A stretch of 64,000 bases of DNA, taken from assembly GCF_003014695.1 (NCBI RefSeq), contig NZ_PYAS01000001.1, positions 62,001 to 126,000 of the forward strand, written 5' to 3'. The position numbers and the translations under genes were made by a program. This stretch comes from Dyadobacter jiangsuensis (GTDB lineage Bacteria; Bacteroidota; Bacteroidia; Cytophagales; Spirosomataceae). The notes under the pieces are model-generated. The model had not been told where the DNA came from, did no database searches, and saw only the letters and a list, made by a program, of their open reading frames with translations. This document shows positions 43,864 to 53,633 of this stretch, piece after piece. The stretch's first letter is position 1, and the number at the start of each line of letters is the position of its first letter.

Positions 43864-44915
43864 ATCTTATTTTGTGAAGAAAATACCTGATACATTTTTG
43901 TGCATTCATCAGCAGTGTGGTCCCGGGTATCGTTGTGATCCAGGAAATTGTGAATGCGATCTTTTTCAACCCGGTTGCGCAGGAATGTGCGCCATACCAG
44001 CGTATCTCCCGGCGCTTTTAGTTGCTCTGATATCTGCTTCAAATAATCGACATTCTCAAAACTCAGGATGTCCGATAATGAATAGAAAACAGGTCCCTGC
44101 AAGACGGCCTCATTTGCGCGGATGAAATCCAGGACGTCGGTATGATGGTAATGAATGGTCAGTGAAGCGGAAGCTATTCTCGATTTGATTTTTTCGAGAA
44201 CCTCCTTCTGAAGTGACGGCGGAAAATCCGCCTGCATCATTTCGCGCAGATGCCCCTTGAAAATCAAATGAGCCATAAAGCAAGACTGCAAAGCCCCGTC
44301 ATCGACAAGCTGATTCAATGCTGAGGGAATTTGCTTCACGACGGCATCCGGACTGACAAAAGCGGCGTCTCTATTCCCCCACAATTGGTAAACAAGGTGG
44401 AATGAGAAAATACGCAGCAAGAAATCCCACCTTTTCCTTGGGAAGGCTGTGCGTAAGCCATTGCTGCCGAAGCTGTTTTGGAAGTTTTTGCCAAGAATGA
44501 GATTGATGGACGGCCTGACTCTGTGAAGGAATTTCTCGAAATGCCCCATGTTGACAATCCCTTTCTCGATGGAGGCTATGTTATTTTGCCAGTACATCAT
44601 GCATGCGGGAGGCAGCTCATTTTTCAATTGATCGAACCAATCCTTTCGCTGAGCTGTCTTTGCAGGACTGTGTCCGCAAAATCTGAGGTAATCATCGACG
44701 CTCAGCACGCTCAACGCGCTTAGTTTTAACTGCAAAAGAAACAGCGCTGCTTCATTCACGTCAACGACATGCACGTGCGCGACCGATTCGTTGTCTAACA
44801 ATGCAAGCACTCTCTCCCCGCTGCCTGCGACGACGACAACGGTATTGCTATGCGTTGACTGCAACAGGTTTCTTTCTACCCGGCTGTCTTCGTTGACATT
44901 AGTATAGTACAGCAT
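43860..44915 (-). CDS. DUF3419 protein, BtaA-like 3-amino-3-carboxypropyl transferase
   Basis: This 351-residue protein matches DUF3419. The SAM-binding part has VVVVAGSGERVLALL (about 26-40) and VHVVDVNEAALFLLQLKLSAL (about 48-68), as in BtaA, which moves the 3-amino-3-carboxypropyl group of SAM to diacylglycerol to start betaine lipids. The segment SIEKGIVNMGHFEKFLHRV also fits. No methyltransferase of the BtaB kind is adjacent. It overlaps the GNAT gene by 4 bp and follows the ThiL-like gene by 89 bp. Its exact acceptor is unknown. Confidence 0.8.
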   Translation of the reverse strand: MLYYTNVNEDSRVERNLLQSTHSNTVVVVAGSGERVLALLDNESVAHVHVVDVNEAALFLLQLKLSALSVLSVDDYLRFCGHSPAKTAQRKDWFDQLKNELPPACMMYWQNNIASIEKGIVNMGHFEKFLHRVRPSINLILGKNFQNSFGSNGLRTAFPRKRWDFLLRIFSFHLVYQLWGNRDAAFVSPDAVVKQIPSALNQLVDDGALQSCFMAHLIFKGHLREMMQADFPPSLQKEVLEKIKSRIASASLTIHYHHTDVLDFIRANEAVLQGPVFYSLSDILSFENVDYLKQISEQLKAPGDTLVWRTFLRNRVEKDRIHNFLDHNDTRDHTADECTKMYQVFSSQNKI

Positions 44916-45004
44916 ATCAGGATACCCGCTCTGATAATTTCTTCCCGCTCATTTATGGTCCTATCGTGTGTGGATTGGTCAGTGTAGGCTTCATGGTTAC
45001 CCGA

Positions 45005-46039
45005 TTAATTGTTTGAAACCCAACTTTCATGTTGTTGTTTCAACAATTGCAAATAGGCCAAAATATCGCCGTTTGATTCATAAAACAAATTCGCAACCCT
45101 ATGCGAATCGCAACGTATTGGCAATGAGCCTGAAACGAAATCGATCTGGGGCGTAGCGGTAACCTTGCCCAGATAAACCGGCTTCCAGCCTTCGGATTCG
45201 CATTCCTTTTCAAAGTCATTTTGCTTTTCATAAGGGACGGTAAAGAGTAATTCGTATTCACCGTGCGGGCCGGCCAGCAGCATCCATTCGGGGAGCCCGT
45301 CGTGGTGGTGTATCGACCGGGCTTCTTCTGACAACAATTTGATTAAAGGCGTTTCAAGATGGAAGCCTACGCCATTCAGCTCCGACAAAACGGCGAGCGC
45401 CGGAAACAGTCCGTCGCTTGTATCTATGCATGCGGTTGCATACGTGCGTATGGTTTTAGACTCCGTCAATCTGGCAACGGGATGAAATCGGACTTCAAGT
45501 GCCTGATTGAAGAAACGGGAGTAGGCAAATGCATTGCCGGTTCCCAACAACGATGTGGTGTACAAGCATTCTCCCGGCTTCATACCCGTGCGAAGCAGCG
45601 GGCTGCCGGATCTGATATGCGCAACGACAGTCGTGCTTATTGAAACGGAGTCGGAAAAATTGGTATCTCCGCCGAGCACATAACTATTGTAACGGAGGCA
45701 AGCATCGCCGATGCCCGCCTGCATGTTCTTCAACCAATCGTCGTTGCCATCGAGCGGTAGCTGCAATGACAGCAGAATGCCCTCCGGGACGGCGCCCACT
45801 GCGGCAATATCGCTGATCGGCGCCGTTACGGCCATCCAGCCGATCAGGTATGGATCTTCATAGAGTTTTGTTTTGATCTCTTCATGGATGCCATCGGTTT
45901 TAAGAACCAGGTATTCGCCATTGCGTTGAATGATTTCCGCATCGGCTTCCATCAATTGGTTCACCTGCGAGGGGTGCCTGGCAAAGTTCCCGGCGACCTT
46001 GCGAATGATATCGGCTTCCTTGTTAGTGATTGTGGTCAT
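45005..46039 (-). CDS. AIR-synthase-related protein (ThiL-like kinase)
   Basis: This 344-residue protein has the PurM/ThiL fold: an ATP-binding N-terminal half (LKTDGIHEEI, WMAVTAPISDIAAVGAVPEG, YVLGGDTNFSD) and a C-terminal half (TACIDTSDGLFPALAVLSEL). ThiL phosphorylates thiamine monophosphate, but other members of the fold act on different substrates. It is the first gene of the minus-strand lipid operon, 89 bp before the DUF3419 gene. A role in lipid synthesis is therefore as likely as one in thiamine. No other thiamine gene is nearby. Confidence 0.8.
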   Translation of the reverse strand: MTTITNKEADIIRKVAGNFARHPSQVNQLMEADAEIIQRNGEYLVLKTDGIHEEIKTKLYEDPYLIGWMAVTAPISDIAAVGAVPEGILLSLQLPLDGNDDWLKNMQAGIGDACLRYNSYVLGGDTNFSDSVSISTTVVAHIRSGSPLLRTGMKPGECLYTTSLLGTGNAFAYSRFFNQALEVRFHPVARLTESKTIRTYATACIDTSDGLFPALAVLSELNGVGFHLETPLIKLLSEEARSIHHHDGLPEWMLLAGPHGEYELLFTVPYEKQNDFEKECESEGWKPVYLGKVTATPQIDFVSGSLPIRCDSHRVANLFYESNGDILAYLQLLKQQHESWVSNN

Positions 46040-46125
46040 GTTCTTTTTGCTGCTTCCGATTACATCAATCCGTTCGCGGAAGGCGGCCGTAAAATAGGTA
46101 TTTTGTGGCTAAATCACAGCCCGGT

Positions 46126-47202
46126 CTAACCGTTTACCGCCGTTATCCCCAGGCGATCGCACCAGCCGAGGAATGTGCTGTGTGCCGTGTCCAGCACCTG
46201 CTGTTGCCCGGGAGGGATTACTTTGCTGTTCGCCCTGCATGTGAGCTCCATGGGCACGCCACGCTTTTTAAGGAAATACTTTGAGCTTAACGGATAGAAT
46301 TTGGAGATCAGCGGTTCCATCCTGGTAATTTCGGCCTGTATCCAGTTCGCATCTTCTGATTTGGCCGGGTTGTCGGCATTTTGGCATAGCCATGTATGTA
46401 TTTCGGGGTAGAAATTCCCGGAAATAGGCGACATCCCTTTTCCGCCCTTTTGCAGCGATTTCAGGGCAGTGGCGGAATGTGCATTATAGAGCTCCATTTG
46501 GGTGCCTTGGGACACTGCCAGCTTTTGTTCGATTTTGCCGATATCTTCCGTCGTATCCTTGTGGTAGACCATGTTTTTGTTGGAAACAAGGAACTTGAAT
46601 ACCTCGGTGGAAATGATCCGTTTGTACGGCGAGGGGCATTCGTAGGTGCCTAATTTCATATTTCCGGTAAGCGCAAAAAAACGCTCGAAATTTTCCATCA
46701 GCACCGCGTCACTTTCGTTTTGCGTGGCAAAATGACTGGATATCAGGATAATGCCGTCGACGCCGGTATCTTCAATTTTTTGGGCAAATAGCGCTTTGTT
46801 CGCAAGGGAATCGCCAAAAGAGCCCGTTGATACCACCGGTACTTTCCCTTTTACGTGCTTCACTACATGTCTGGTGAGGTCAATCCGTTCCTGGTCGTTC
46901 AGGAAATACATTTCACTGCTCAGGCAATTGGCGAAGAACCCCTTTGCACCAGCAGCGAGGTAGAAGTCGATGACCCTGGAAACATTGCCGTAATCGATTT
47001 TCAGGTCGGTACCGAACGGGGTGATCATGACAGGGACGAATTTTTTGTCGTCAGCCGCGAACGTCCGGGGGGATATTAGGCCCTTTCTGTGGCTATGTGT
47101 CCGGGCGGATGGCACAATCCCGCCGCCAGCCACGATTCCCAATGCTGCCGGGGCCATTTTTTCCAGGAAATCCCTTCTGCTCACTTTATTCTCGGTTTTC
47201 AT
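46126..47202 (-). CDS. DapA/NAL-family lyase with Tat-type signal
   Basis: This 358-residue protein has a twin-arginine signal (SRRDFLEKMAPAALGIVAGG, about residues 8-27). A class I aldolase TIM barrel follows: FVPVMITPFGTDLKIDYGNV, GFFANCLSSEMYFL and the Schiff-base lysine in MVYHKDTTED. The family splits or condenses 2-keto acids, as in dihydrodipicolinate synthase or N-acetylneuraminate lyase. The signal suggests that it works in the periplasm, which is unusual for a core biosynthetic enzyme. It is divergent from the SusC gene of nutrient locus 2, so it may handle a keto-sugar acid taken up there. Confidence 0.85.
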   Translation of the reverse strand: MKTENKVSRRDFLEKMAPAALGIVAGGGIVPSARTHSHRKGLISPRTFAADDKKFVPVMITPFGTDLKIDYGNVSRVIDFYLAAGAKGFFANCLSSEMYFLNDQERIDLTRHVVKHVKGKVPVVSTGSFGDSLANKALFAQKIEDTGVDGIILISSHFATQNESDAVLMENFERFFALTGNMKLGTYECPSPYKRIISTEVFKFLVSNKNMVYHKDTTEDIGKIEQKLAVSQGTQMELYNAHSATALKSLQKGGKGMSPISGNFYPEIHTWLCQNADNPAKSEDANWIQAEITRMEPLISKFYPLSSKYFLKKRGVPMELTCRANSKVIPPGQQQVLDTAHSTFLGWCDRLGITAVNG

Positions 47203-47492
47203 GGGATGTTAAGGGTTTAGGTGAATCAGTGATGTAAGGAGTACTTGAAAATATCAAAATGGGTAGTCTTTTTGTCCAATTATTTTTTTGGCAGCACCTA
47301 CCGAAAGCAAACTTCTGCCTGTAAATCTATTTCGGGATGTCGTGCTGAAATTATTTTGGAATTTATTTCTAAAAAATTGGACTGGTCGGAGGCCTGATTG
47401 CAACGTGCAACCGTACATGTAGTTGTATCCACCTATTACTTAGGTGCTAAGCGTCTTGTGGATCCTTTCGAAACTTTAACCCAATTAAGTCC

Positions 47493-50400
47493 ATGGAACA
47501 AAAAGTTTTACCAGAACATGGCACCCGCTTTACAAGTTGTTGTAAGCGGTGCTGCCTGTTAATCGCCCTTGCGGGCTTGTCGATCTCCACCCGCGCGGCC
47601 GGGCCATTTGAATCCACAAGGGTTAATATCATCAGCAACAGGAGTAGCGGCAGGCTGCTAATGCTCCAAACGGTGAAGGGGAAAGTCACCGATGAGAAGG
47701 GCGACGGGCTGCCGGGTGTAAATGTTTTGGTAAAAGGAACCCAGCAGGGGACGAGCAGTGATGCGAACGGGAACTTTACGATCGAAGCACCAGGGCCCGA
47801 TGCCGTTCTGGTATTTTCATTTGTGGGATATCAGCCCCGGGAAATCACGGTCGGCAGCAGTTCCGTACTGGAAGTGAAACTGGCGGTGGATACCAAATCA
47901 CTCGACGAAGTGGTGGTGACGGCATTGGGTATCAAGAAGGAGGTCAAGGCGGTGGGATATTCGGTGACGAAGGTAGAGGGAAGTGCATTTACAAAGACAA
48001 GGGAAACCAATATCGGTAACTCGCTGGCCGGCAAAGTCGCAGGGGTGAATGTTTCAGCGGCGGCGACAGGGCCGGCGGGGTCAAGCCGGATCACGATCCG
48101 GGGCAATACTTCACTCACAGGCGACAATGCACCGCTTTTTATCATCAACGGGATCCCTATGAACAATACAAAGTTCGGAAAGACCCAGGGCGACAATCCC
48201 GATTGGGGGGATAATATATCCAGTATCAACCCCGACGACGTGGAAGATATGACTGTCCTCAAAGGAGCGGCAGCCGCGGCATTGTATGGGTCGAGGGCCA
48301 AAAACGGTGCTATCATCATCACCACCAAATCGGGGAAGGGGAATAAGGGCATCGGTATCGAATTCAATACCAACAATACCGTGGAGGTACCGTACTTTAT
48401 ATGGGATCTGCAAAAGGAATACGGCCAGGGCTACAATGGCGTGAAACCGTCGGGTGTAGGCGTTGCTGCCGCGCACGGGCAAAATCACTGGGGTGCCCCT
48501 TACGACGGATCGATGGTCGTGCAGCTAGACGGCGTGGAAAGGCCCTATTCGTACGTCAAAGACCAGGTTTTGAAGGATTTCTACGGCAACGGCTTTACTT
48601 CCTCCAACAATATCGCCTTTACCGGGGGCGGCGATAAGGGGAATTTCCGGCTCGCGGTGACGGATATGCGCAACAAAGGCATCATTCCGAATGCGAAAAT
48701 GCGCAGGGATAATGTCAGTCTGAGCATCAATCAGAACGCCACCAAAAACATCGCGATCAGCGCCAATGTAGACTATATCAATGAAAAAGTAGATAACCGT
48801 TACGTGCTCGAAACGAACAATGCCAACAGTGCGGGGACAATCTTATTCGTAAACAGCAACATGCCCACCAGCGCGCTGGCTCCCGGGTACGACCCCGTAA
48901 CATTCAAGGAGAAAGTGCTGGGCACCGACCTGGGTGCTACCAACCCTTATTACGCCCTCAATCAGATCAAAAACAATACGCAGAAGGACCGCTTCATAGC
49001 GGCGATTAATGCGAGGTGGAACATTACCGACTGGCTGTTTGTGCAGGGGAAGGTCGGGCAGGATATGTTTTCCTATCAAATCAACAAAATTGTCCCTGAG
49101 GGCACCGGTTATCGCCCTAATGGCCAGATCGACCAGATCACGACCAACTTTTATGAGCGAAATTTCGAAGGGATGATCGGCCTTAACAAAGCGCTGAACA
49201 AGGATTTTAACCTGGTGGTCAATGCGGGAGGCAACCTGATGGCGCAGCACAGCAATGGTACCAACATCAGCGGGTCGGGGATTATCACGCCCCGCCTGGA
49301 AGTGATAAACAACACATCTGTCCGGAACACGACCACCAGCATTTTGGATAATAAGATCAATTCCTTGTTCGGTACCGCCGAATTGGCCTACAAAAACTAC
49401 CTGTTTCTGAATGTAACGGGCAGGAACGATTGGTTCTCAACCCTCAGTCCTGAATCGAATAACTACTTCTATCCGTCCGCCAGTCTGAGTTACGTATTCT
49501 CGGATGCGTTCGAAATGCCCAAGGCTATCAGTTTCGGAAAATTCAGGGTGTCGTATGCATCGGTGGGCGGAGCCACAGACCCTTACCAGCTCAATCTCAC
49601 GTACGGGGTGCTGCCTTACAGCTACGACGGCAAACCGCTGGGGACGATCAACCAGGCTGTGGTTCCCAACAAAAACCTTCGCCCGCTGAGCGTGAACGAA
49701 TTAGAGGCGGGTCTGGACCTGCGCCTGTTCAATGGCAAACTGGGCATCGACGTGGCAGCTTACAACAGGTCTACCAAAAACGACATTACTACGGAGACCG
49801 TCTCGTCGGTTACCGGTTATAACGGCGCGGTGGTGACGGTGGGAGAGCTTCGCAACCGGGGCGTCGAAATGCTCTTTACCGTTCGGCCCGTCACTACGAA
49901 GGATTTCAGTTGGGATGTTTCGCTCAATGTGGCTTACAACAAGAGCAAGATCCTGAAAATCTCCAATTCGACCAACGAGTTCCTGCTCGGTACAGCCACG
50001 AAGGTTTTCCTGAAACAAGTGGTGGGAGAGGAGTATTCGCAGATCGTCGGGCGTACCATCAAACGCGATGCCAATGGCAGGGATGTGATGGACGCCAAAG
50101 GCCTGCCTATCGTGCCTACGGACGTGAAGGCATTTGGTTCCGGCATTCAGCGGTATACTTCCGGTATTACCAACACATTCAGCTACAAGTCATTTACGCT
50201 GTCGGCCCAGGTTGACGGCAAGTTCGGGGGATTGATTTACTCCAATACCAACTACAACCTGGAACACCGCGGCATGTCCCCGCGCTCGCTGCTCGGGCGC
50301 GCGAATGGCGTGGTACTGCCCGGGGTGACCGAGACGGGAGAGGAGAACAAAGTGCTGGTGACGGCTGCCCAGGTTAATAACCGCGATATTATCGTAAGGC

Positions 50401-50678
50401 GCCGCGACGCGTTGGACGACTATCTGTACAATGCAAGTTTTATCAAGCTCCGGTATGTGTCATTGACGTACAACCTGCCGCGTGCATTGTATGAAAAGAT
50501 CGGCTTTGTGAAGGGCGCCAGTGTATCGCTGGTCGGCAGAAACCTTCAGACCCTGATGAAACACACGCCGGGGATCGACCCGGAGACAAATTTGTCGGCG
50601 GGCAACGACCAGGGGATCGAATCGACGCAATTACCTCCAACCAGAAGCTACGGCTTTAATGTGAATTTGAAATTCTAA
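47493..50678 (+). CDS. SusC/RagA TonB-linked outer-membrane transporter
   Basis: This 1061-residue protein starts at ATG 47493 and has a signal region within the first 60 residues. The carboxypeptidase-regulatory-like domain spans about 60-135 (VKGKVTDEKGDGLPGVNVLVKG). The plug begins at about 140 (VVVTALGIKKEVKAVG), and the barrel ends in an aromatic residue (SYGFNVNLKF). It has no STN domain, unlike the SusC at 9641, so it is not controlled by a sigma/FecR pair. The SusD gene follows 27 bp later. Confidence 0.95.
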   Translation: MEQKVLPEHGTRFTSCCKRCCLLIALAGLSISTRAAGPFESTRVNIISNRSSGRLLMLQTVKGKVTDEKGDGLPGVNVLVKGTQQGTSSDANGNFTIEAPGPDAVLVFSFVGYQPREITVGSSSVLEVKLAVDTKSLDEVVVTALGIKKEVKAVGYSVTKVEGSAFTKTRETNIGNSLAGKVAGVNVSAAATGPAGSSRITIRGNTSLTGDNAPLFIINGIPMNNTKFGKTQGDNPDWGDNISSINPDDVEDMTVLKGAAAAALYGSRAKNGAIIITTKSGKGNKGIGIEFNTNNTVEVPYFIWDLQKEYGQGYNGVKPSGVGVAAAHGQNHWGAPYDGSMVVQLDGVERPYSYVKDQVLKDFYGNGFTSSNNIAFTGGGDKGNFRLAVTDMRNKGIIPNAKMRRDNVSLSINQNATKNIAISANVDYINEKVDNRYVLETNNANSAGTILFVNSNMPTSALAPGYDPVTFKEKVLGTDLGATNPYYALNQIKNNTQKDRFIAAINARWNITDWLFVQGKVGQDMFSYQINKIVPEGTGYRPNGQIDQITTNFYERNFEGMIGLNKALNKDFNLVVNAGGNLMAQHSNGTNISGSGIITPRLEVINNTSVRNTTTSILDNKINSLFGTAELAYKNYLFLNVTGRNDWFSTLSPESNNYFYPSASLSYVFSDAFEMPKAISFGKFRVSYASVGGATDPYQLNLTYGVLPYSYDGKPLGTINQAVVPNKNLRPLSVNELEAGLDLRLFNGKLGIDVAAYNRSTKNDITTETVSSVTGYNGAVVTVGELRNRGVEMLFTVRPVTTKDFSWDVSLNVAYNKSKILKISNSTNEFLLGTATKVFLKQVVGEEYSQIVGRTIKRDANGRDVMDAKGLPIVPTDVKAFGSGIQRYTSGITNTFSYKSFTLSAQVDGKFGGLIYSNTNYNLEHRGMSPRSLLGRANGVVLPGVTETGEENKVLVTAAQVNNRDIIVRRRDALDDYLYNASFIKLRYVSLTYNLPRALYEKIGFVKGASVSLVGRNLQTLMKHTPGIDPETNLSAGNDQGIESTQLPPTRSYGFNVNLKF

Positions 50679-50705
50679 ATCGGGAACGGATCAAACCTGT
50701 TTAAA

Positions 50706-52268
50706 ATGAAAAAAATAGTAAACGTTCTATTGGCTGTCGGCACAGTGCTCCTGTCGGGCTGCGACGGCGACTTTGAACAACTCAATAAAGACCCCAATGC
50801 AGCTACCGCCGAGGGGTTCAGCCCGGCTTACCTGTTCACCTCCGCACAGCTGTTTTCGTCGAGGGGTGACGACGGGGCTTCGCTGCATTATACCGAGCCT
50901 TTCGTTCAGCATTTCGCGACGCTGAGCGACGCGGGCACATTCGATTTCTTTGGTGATAAATATGTGTATAACAAAGGCGGAAGCGAGAGCCTTTGGAAGA
51001 ACACATTCAATGCGGTGAACGGTGGTAGCAAGCTGCTGGAAGACGCCATTCAATTATCGAAGGACAAGCCGGAGCTGAGCAATCTCCACAATATGGCCAG
51101 GATCTGGAAAACGGTGATATACCATCGCCTCACGGACCTGTACGGAGATGTGCCTTATTCGGAGGCCAACCAGGGTTTTTCGGCGCAGAACTACAAGCCC
51201 AAATATGATACCCAGAAGGATATCTATTACACGATGCTCAGCGAACTGGAAGATGCCACGGCCAAGCTGGACGCATCGAAGGGAGCAGTCACAGCCGACA
51301 TTGTTTACGGGGGTGATGTGGTGAAGTGGAAAAAATTCGGTTACTCCCTGATGCTGCGGCTCGGAATGCGGTTGCAGAAAGTGGAACCGGCAACTGCCGA
51401 AACCTGGGTGAAAAAGGCCATTGCCGGTGGTGTATTTACGTCCGTCGATGATAATACGTACGTCAGGTTTCCGGACAAGACCGGCGCGAATCAATCACTG
51501 GTGAATGGGGAAAGCTGGACGTTGTCGGTATCAGGCGTATCACCGGGGAAGATCAGTTCAACGATCTTCGACTACATGAAAAGCCGCAACGATCCGCGCC
51601 TGAAATACATGGTAGCCGTTTATTCGGACCCTTCCAAAGCATCAACGAAAAACACGGACCCCGCTGTTCAGAAAGGGATGCCCAACGGGTTCAACCTGGT
51701 AACGATCAAGAGCCATTCAAGTTGGGACAATACGAAAGATCAGCACCAGTATTCGGGCATTAACCGTGATGTCTACGCTAAACTCGACGGCCCGCGCATG
51801 GGCCTTACCTATGGCGAGGTTCAGCTGATGATGGCCGAAGCGGCGATTCGCGGATGGGTAAGCGGTGACGCCGAGGCGCTCTACAAAAGCGGGGTTGCCG
51901 GAGCCATGAAGAACCTGGCAAAATACGACGCATCGGCGGTCATTACGGACACGGAAATCAACGCCTATCTCACGGCTAACCCTTTTGTAGGTATTGCCGA
52001 CAAGGAAAAGGCGTACGAACAGATCAACACCCAGTATTGGGCGGCTTGTTTCATGAATGGTCTTGAAGCGTACGCCAATGTTCGCCGCTCCGGCTACCCC
52101 AAGCTGACGCCCATCAATTATCCGAGCAACGAAACCGACGGGACCTACCCGCGCAGGCTGCGCTACCCCGAGGATGAGCCGGTATTGAATGCCGCCAACT
52201 ACAATGCGGCGGTGGCCCGGCAGGGGACGGACAATTTCAAAACAAGGGTTTGGTGGGACAAACAGTAG
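50706..52268 (+). CDS. SusD-like nutrient-binding lipoprotein
   Basis: This 520-residue lipoprotein has a lipobox LLSGC (Cys19). It has the features of the SusD-like_2 type: LNKDPNAAT at the start, the helix VIYHRLTDLYGDVPYSEANQG, and later YGEVQLMMAEAAIRGW and QYWAACFMNGLEAYANVRRSG. It covers the SusC transporter as the ligand-binding lid. It lies 27 bp downstream of SusC and 15 bp before the oxidoreductase gene, within one operon. Confidence 0.95.
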   Translation: MKKIVNVLLAVGTVLLSGCDGDFEQLNKDPNAATAEGFSPAYLFTSAQLFSSRGDDGASLHYTEPFVQHFATLSDAGTFDFFGDKYVYNKGGSESLWKNTFNAVNGGSKLLEDAIQLSKDKPELSNLHNMARIWKTVIYHRLTDLYGDVPYSEANQGFSAQNYKPKYDTQKDIYYTMLSELEDATAKLDASKGAVTADIVYGGDVVKWKKFGYSLMLRLGMRLQKVEPATAETWVKKAIAGGVFTSVDDNTYVRFPDKTGANQSLVNGESWTLSVSGVSPGKISSTIFDYMKSRNDPRLKYMVAVYSDPSKASTKNTDPAVQKGMPNGFNLVTIKSHSSWDNTKDQHQYSGINRDVYAKLDGPRMGLTYGEVQLMMAEAAIRGWVSGDAEALYKSGVAGAMKNLAKYDASAVITDTEINAYLTANPFVGIADKEKAYEQINTQYWAACFMNGLEAYANVRRSGYPKLTPINYPSNETDGTYPRRLRYPEDEPVLNAANYNAAVARQGTDNFKTRVWWDKQ

Positions 52269-52283
52269 TCATAAAACAGGATA

Positions 52284-53597
52284 ATGGACAGTAAAACAAA
52301 AACAATTGCGCCGGAAGTGACCCGGCGCAATTTCATCAAAACAGCGGGTGTGGGCATGTTTGTTGCACCCTATATTACTTCGGGCTGGGCAAAAACGCCT
52401 CCCAGCGACATGGTCCGCCATGCGGTAATCGGCACGGGCGGCATGGGGCGAAACCATACCAGGACTTTCGGTAAAATGGAAGGATGCAGCCTGGTGGCGG
52501 TTTGCGACGTTGATCCCGAACAGCTTGGCAAGGCTGTCAAGGACTTGCCGAATGCGGAGAAGATCAAAAAGTACGCCGACTTCAGGGAATTGTTGCAGGA
52601 CAAATCCATCGACTCGGTGTCCATTGCCACGCCCGATCACTGGCATACCCCCATGGCCTTATGGGCGATGATGGCGGGTAAGCATGTGTATGTGGAGAAA
52701 CCATGCGCACACAATGTCAGGGAAGTCAACCTGCTCGTGAAGGCATCCCGGGCATTCAACAAGTGCGTGCAGCACGGCACCCAACGCCGGAGCAACGGCG
52801 CACATATGGAAGGTATCAGGCAGCTGCGTAATGGTGTGATCGGAAAGGTACACACCATCAAGGCCATTGATCACCAGTACCGCGAAGCCATTGGCAGGGC
52901 GCCGGCAGAGGCTCCACCCACCGGCGTGGATTACGATATGTGGCTTGGCGCTGCGCCGAAAGTCCCTTTTACCAAAAACCGCTGGCATTATAACTGGCGT
53001 TGGTTCTGGGATTATGGCAATGGCGATGCAGCCAATGACGGCGTTCACCAGATCGACGTGGCCGTATGGGCCCTGGGCGACAAATATCCCCGGCGGGTGG
53101 TCGCATCCGGCGGTCAGTATTTTTACGATGACGACCACCAGACGCCGGATACGCAGACCACCGTTTTCGAATACGACGACACCCAGATCATCTGGGAAAT
53201 GCGGCTGTGGACGCCCTACACGCTGGAAGGGCACGACAACGGTAACGTGGCATATGGTACGGAGGGAAAAATGGAGTTCGGCCGTGCGGGCGTTGTCATC
53301 ACAAAAGGTAAAGAGCAGATCAAAATAGAAGCCCCCGAGAACGTGGAGCCAATTATGCCCAATTTCATCACTGCCGTCCGCGAAGGTAACCCTGCCAAAC
53401 TCAACGCCCCGATCGAAAGAGGCGCTGTTGCCACCAACATGGCGCTGCTGGCCAATATCGCTACCAGATTGGGCGTATCCTCGCTTCAATATGACCCTTT
53501 GAAGGAAGAAATCAAATGCCCCGGCCTGGATAAGCAAGCCAATGCATTACTCGGCCGGACCTACCGGAAAGGTTATGAACTTCCCTACAAAGCTTAA
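52284..53597 (+). CDS. Gfo/Idh/MocA-family oxidoreductase with Tat signal
   Basis: This 437-residue protein has a Tat signal (TRRNFIKTAGVGMFVAP, about residues 13-29). A Rossmann fold follows, with the nucleotide loop VIGTGGMGRNHTRTF at about 51-65 and the hallmark motif VEKPCAHN at about 140. The C-terminal substrate domain (about 160-435) has the usual WHYNWRWFWDYGNG and DGVHQIDVAVW segments. Members oxidise or reduce sugars with NAD(P). A secreted form with bound cofactor, like glucose-fructose oxidoreductase, is known. It sits 15 bp after SusD and should act on the imported sugar. Confidence 0.92.
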   Translation: MDSKTKTIAPEVTRRNFIKTAGVGMFVAPYITSGWAKTPPSDMVRHAVIGTGGMGRNHTRTFGKMEGCSLVAVCDVDPEQLGKAVKDLPNAEKIKKYADFRELLQDKSIDSVSIATPDHWHTPMALWAMMAGKHVYVEKPCAHNVREVNLLVKASRAFNKCVQHGTQRRSNGAHMEGIRQLRNGVIGKVHTIKAIDHQYREAIGRAPAEAPPTGVDYDMWLGAAPKVPFTKNRWHYNWRWFWDYGNGDAANDGVHQIDVAVWALGDKYPRRVVASGGQYFYDDDHQTPDTQTTVFEYDDTQIIWEMRLWTPYTLEGHDNGNVAYGTEGKMEFGRAGVVITKGKEQIKIEAPENVEPIMPNFITAVREGNPAKLNAPIERGAVATNMALLANIATRLGVSSLQYDPLKEEIKCPGLDKQANALLGRTYRKGYELPYKA

Positions 53598-53633
53598 ACT
53601 ACATTCTTCAATCAGAAATCTTCAACGCCGGTC

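Noticed and set aside
52659..53537. Antisense open frame of 292 codons within the Gfo/Idh/MocA gene
   Set aside because: It mirrors the real gene, and its residue pattern (many His, Arg, Gly without a fold pattern) is typical of a shadow frame.
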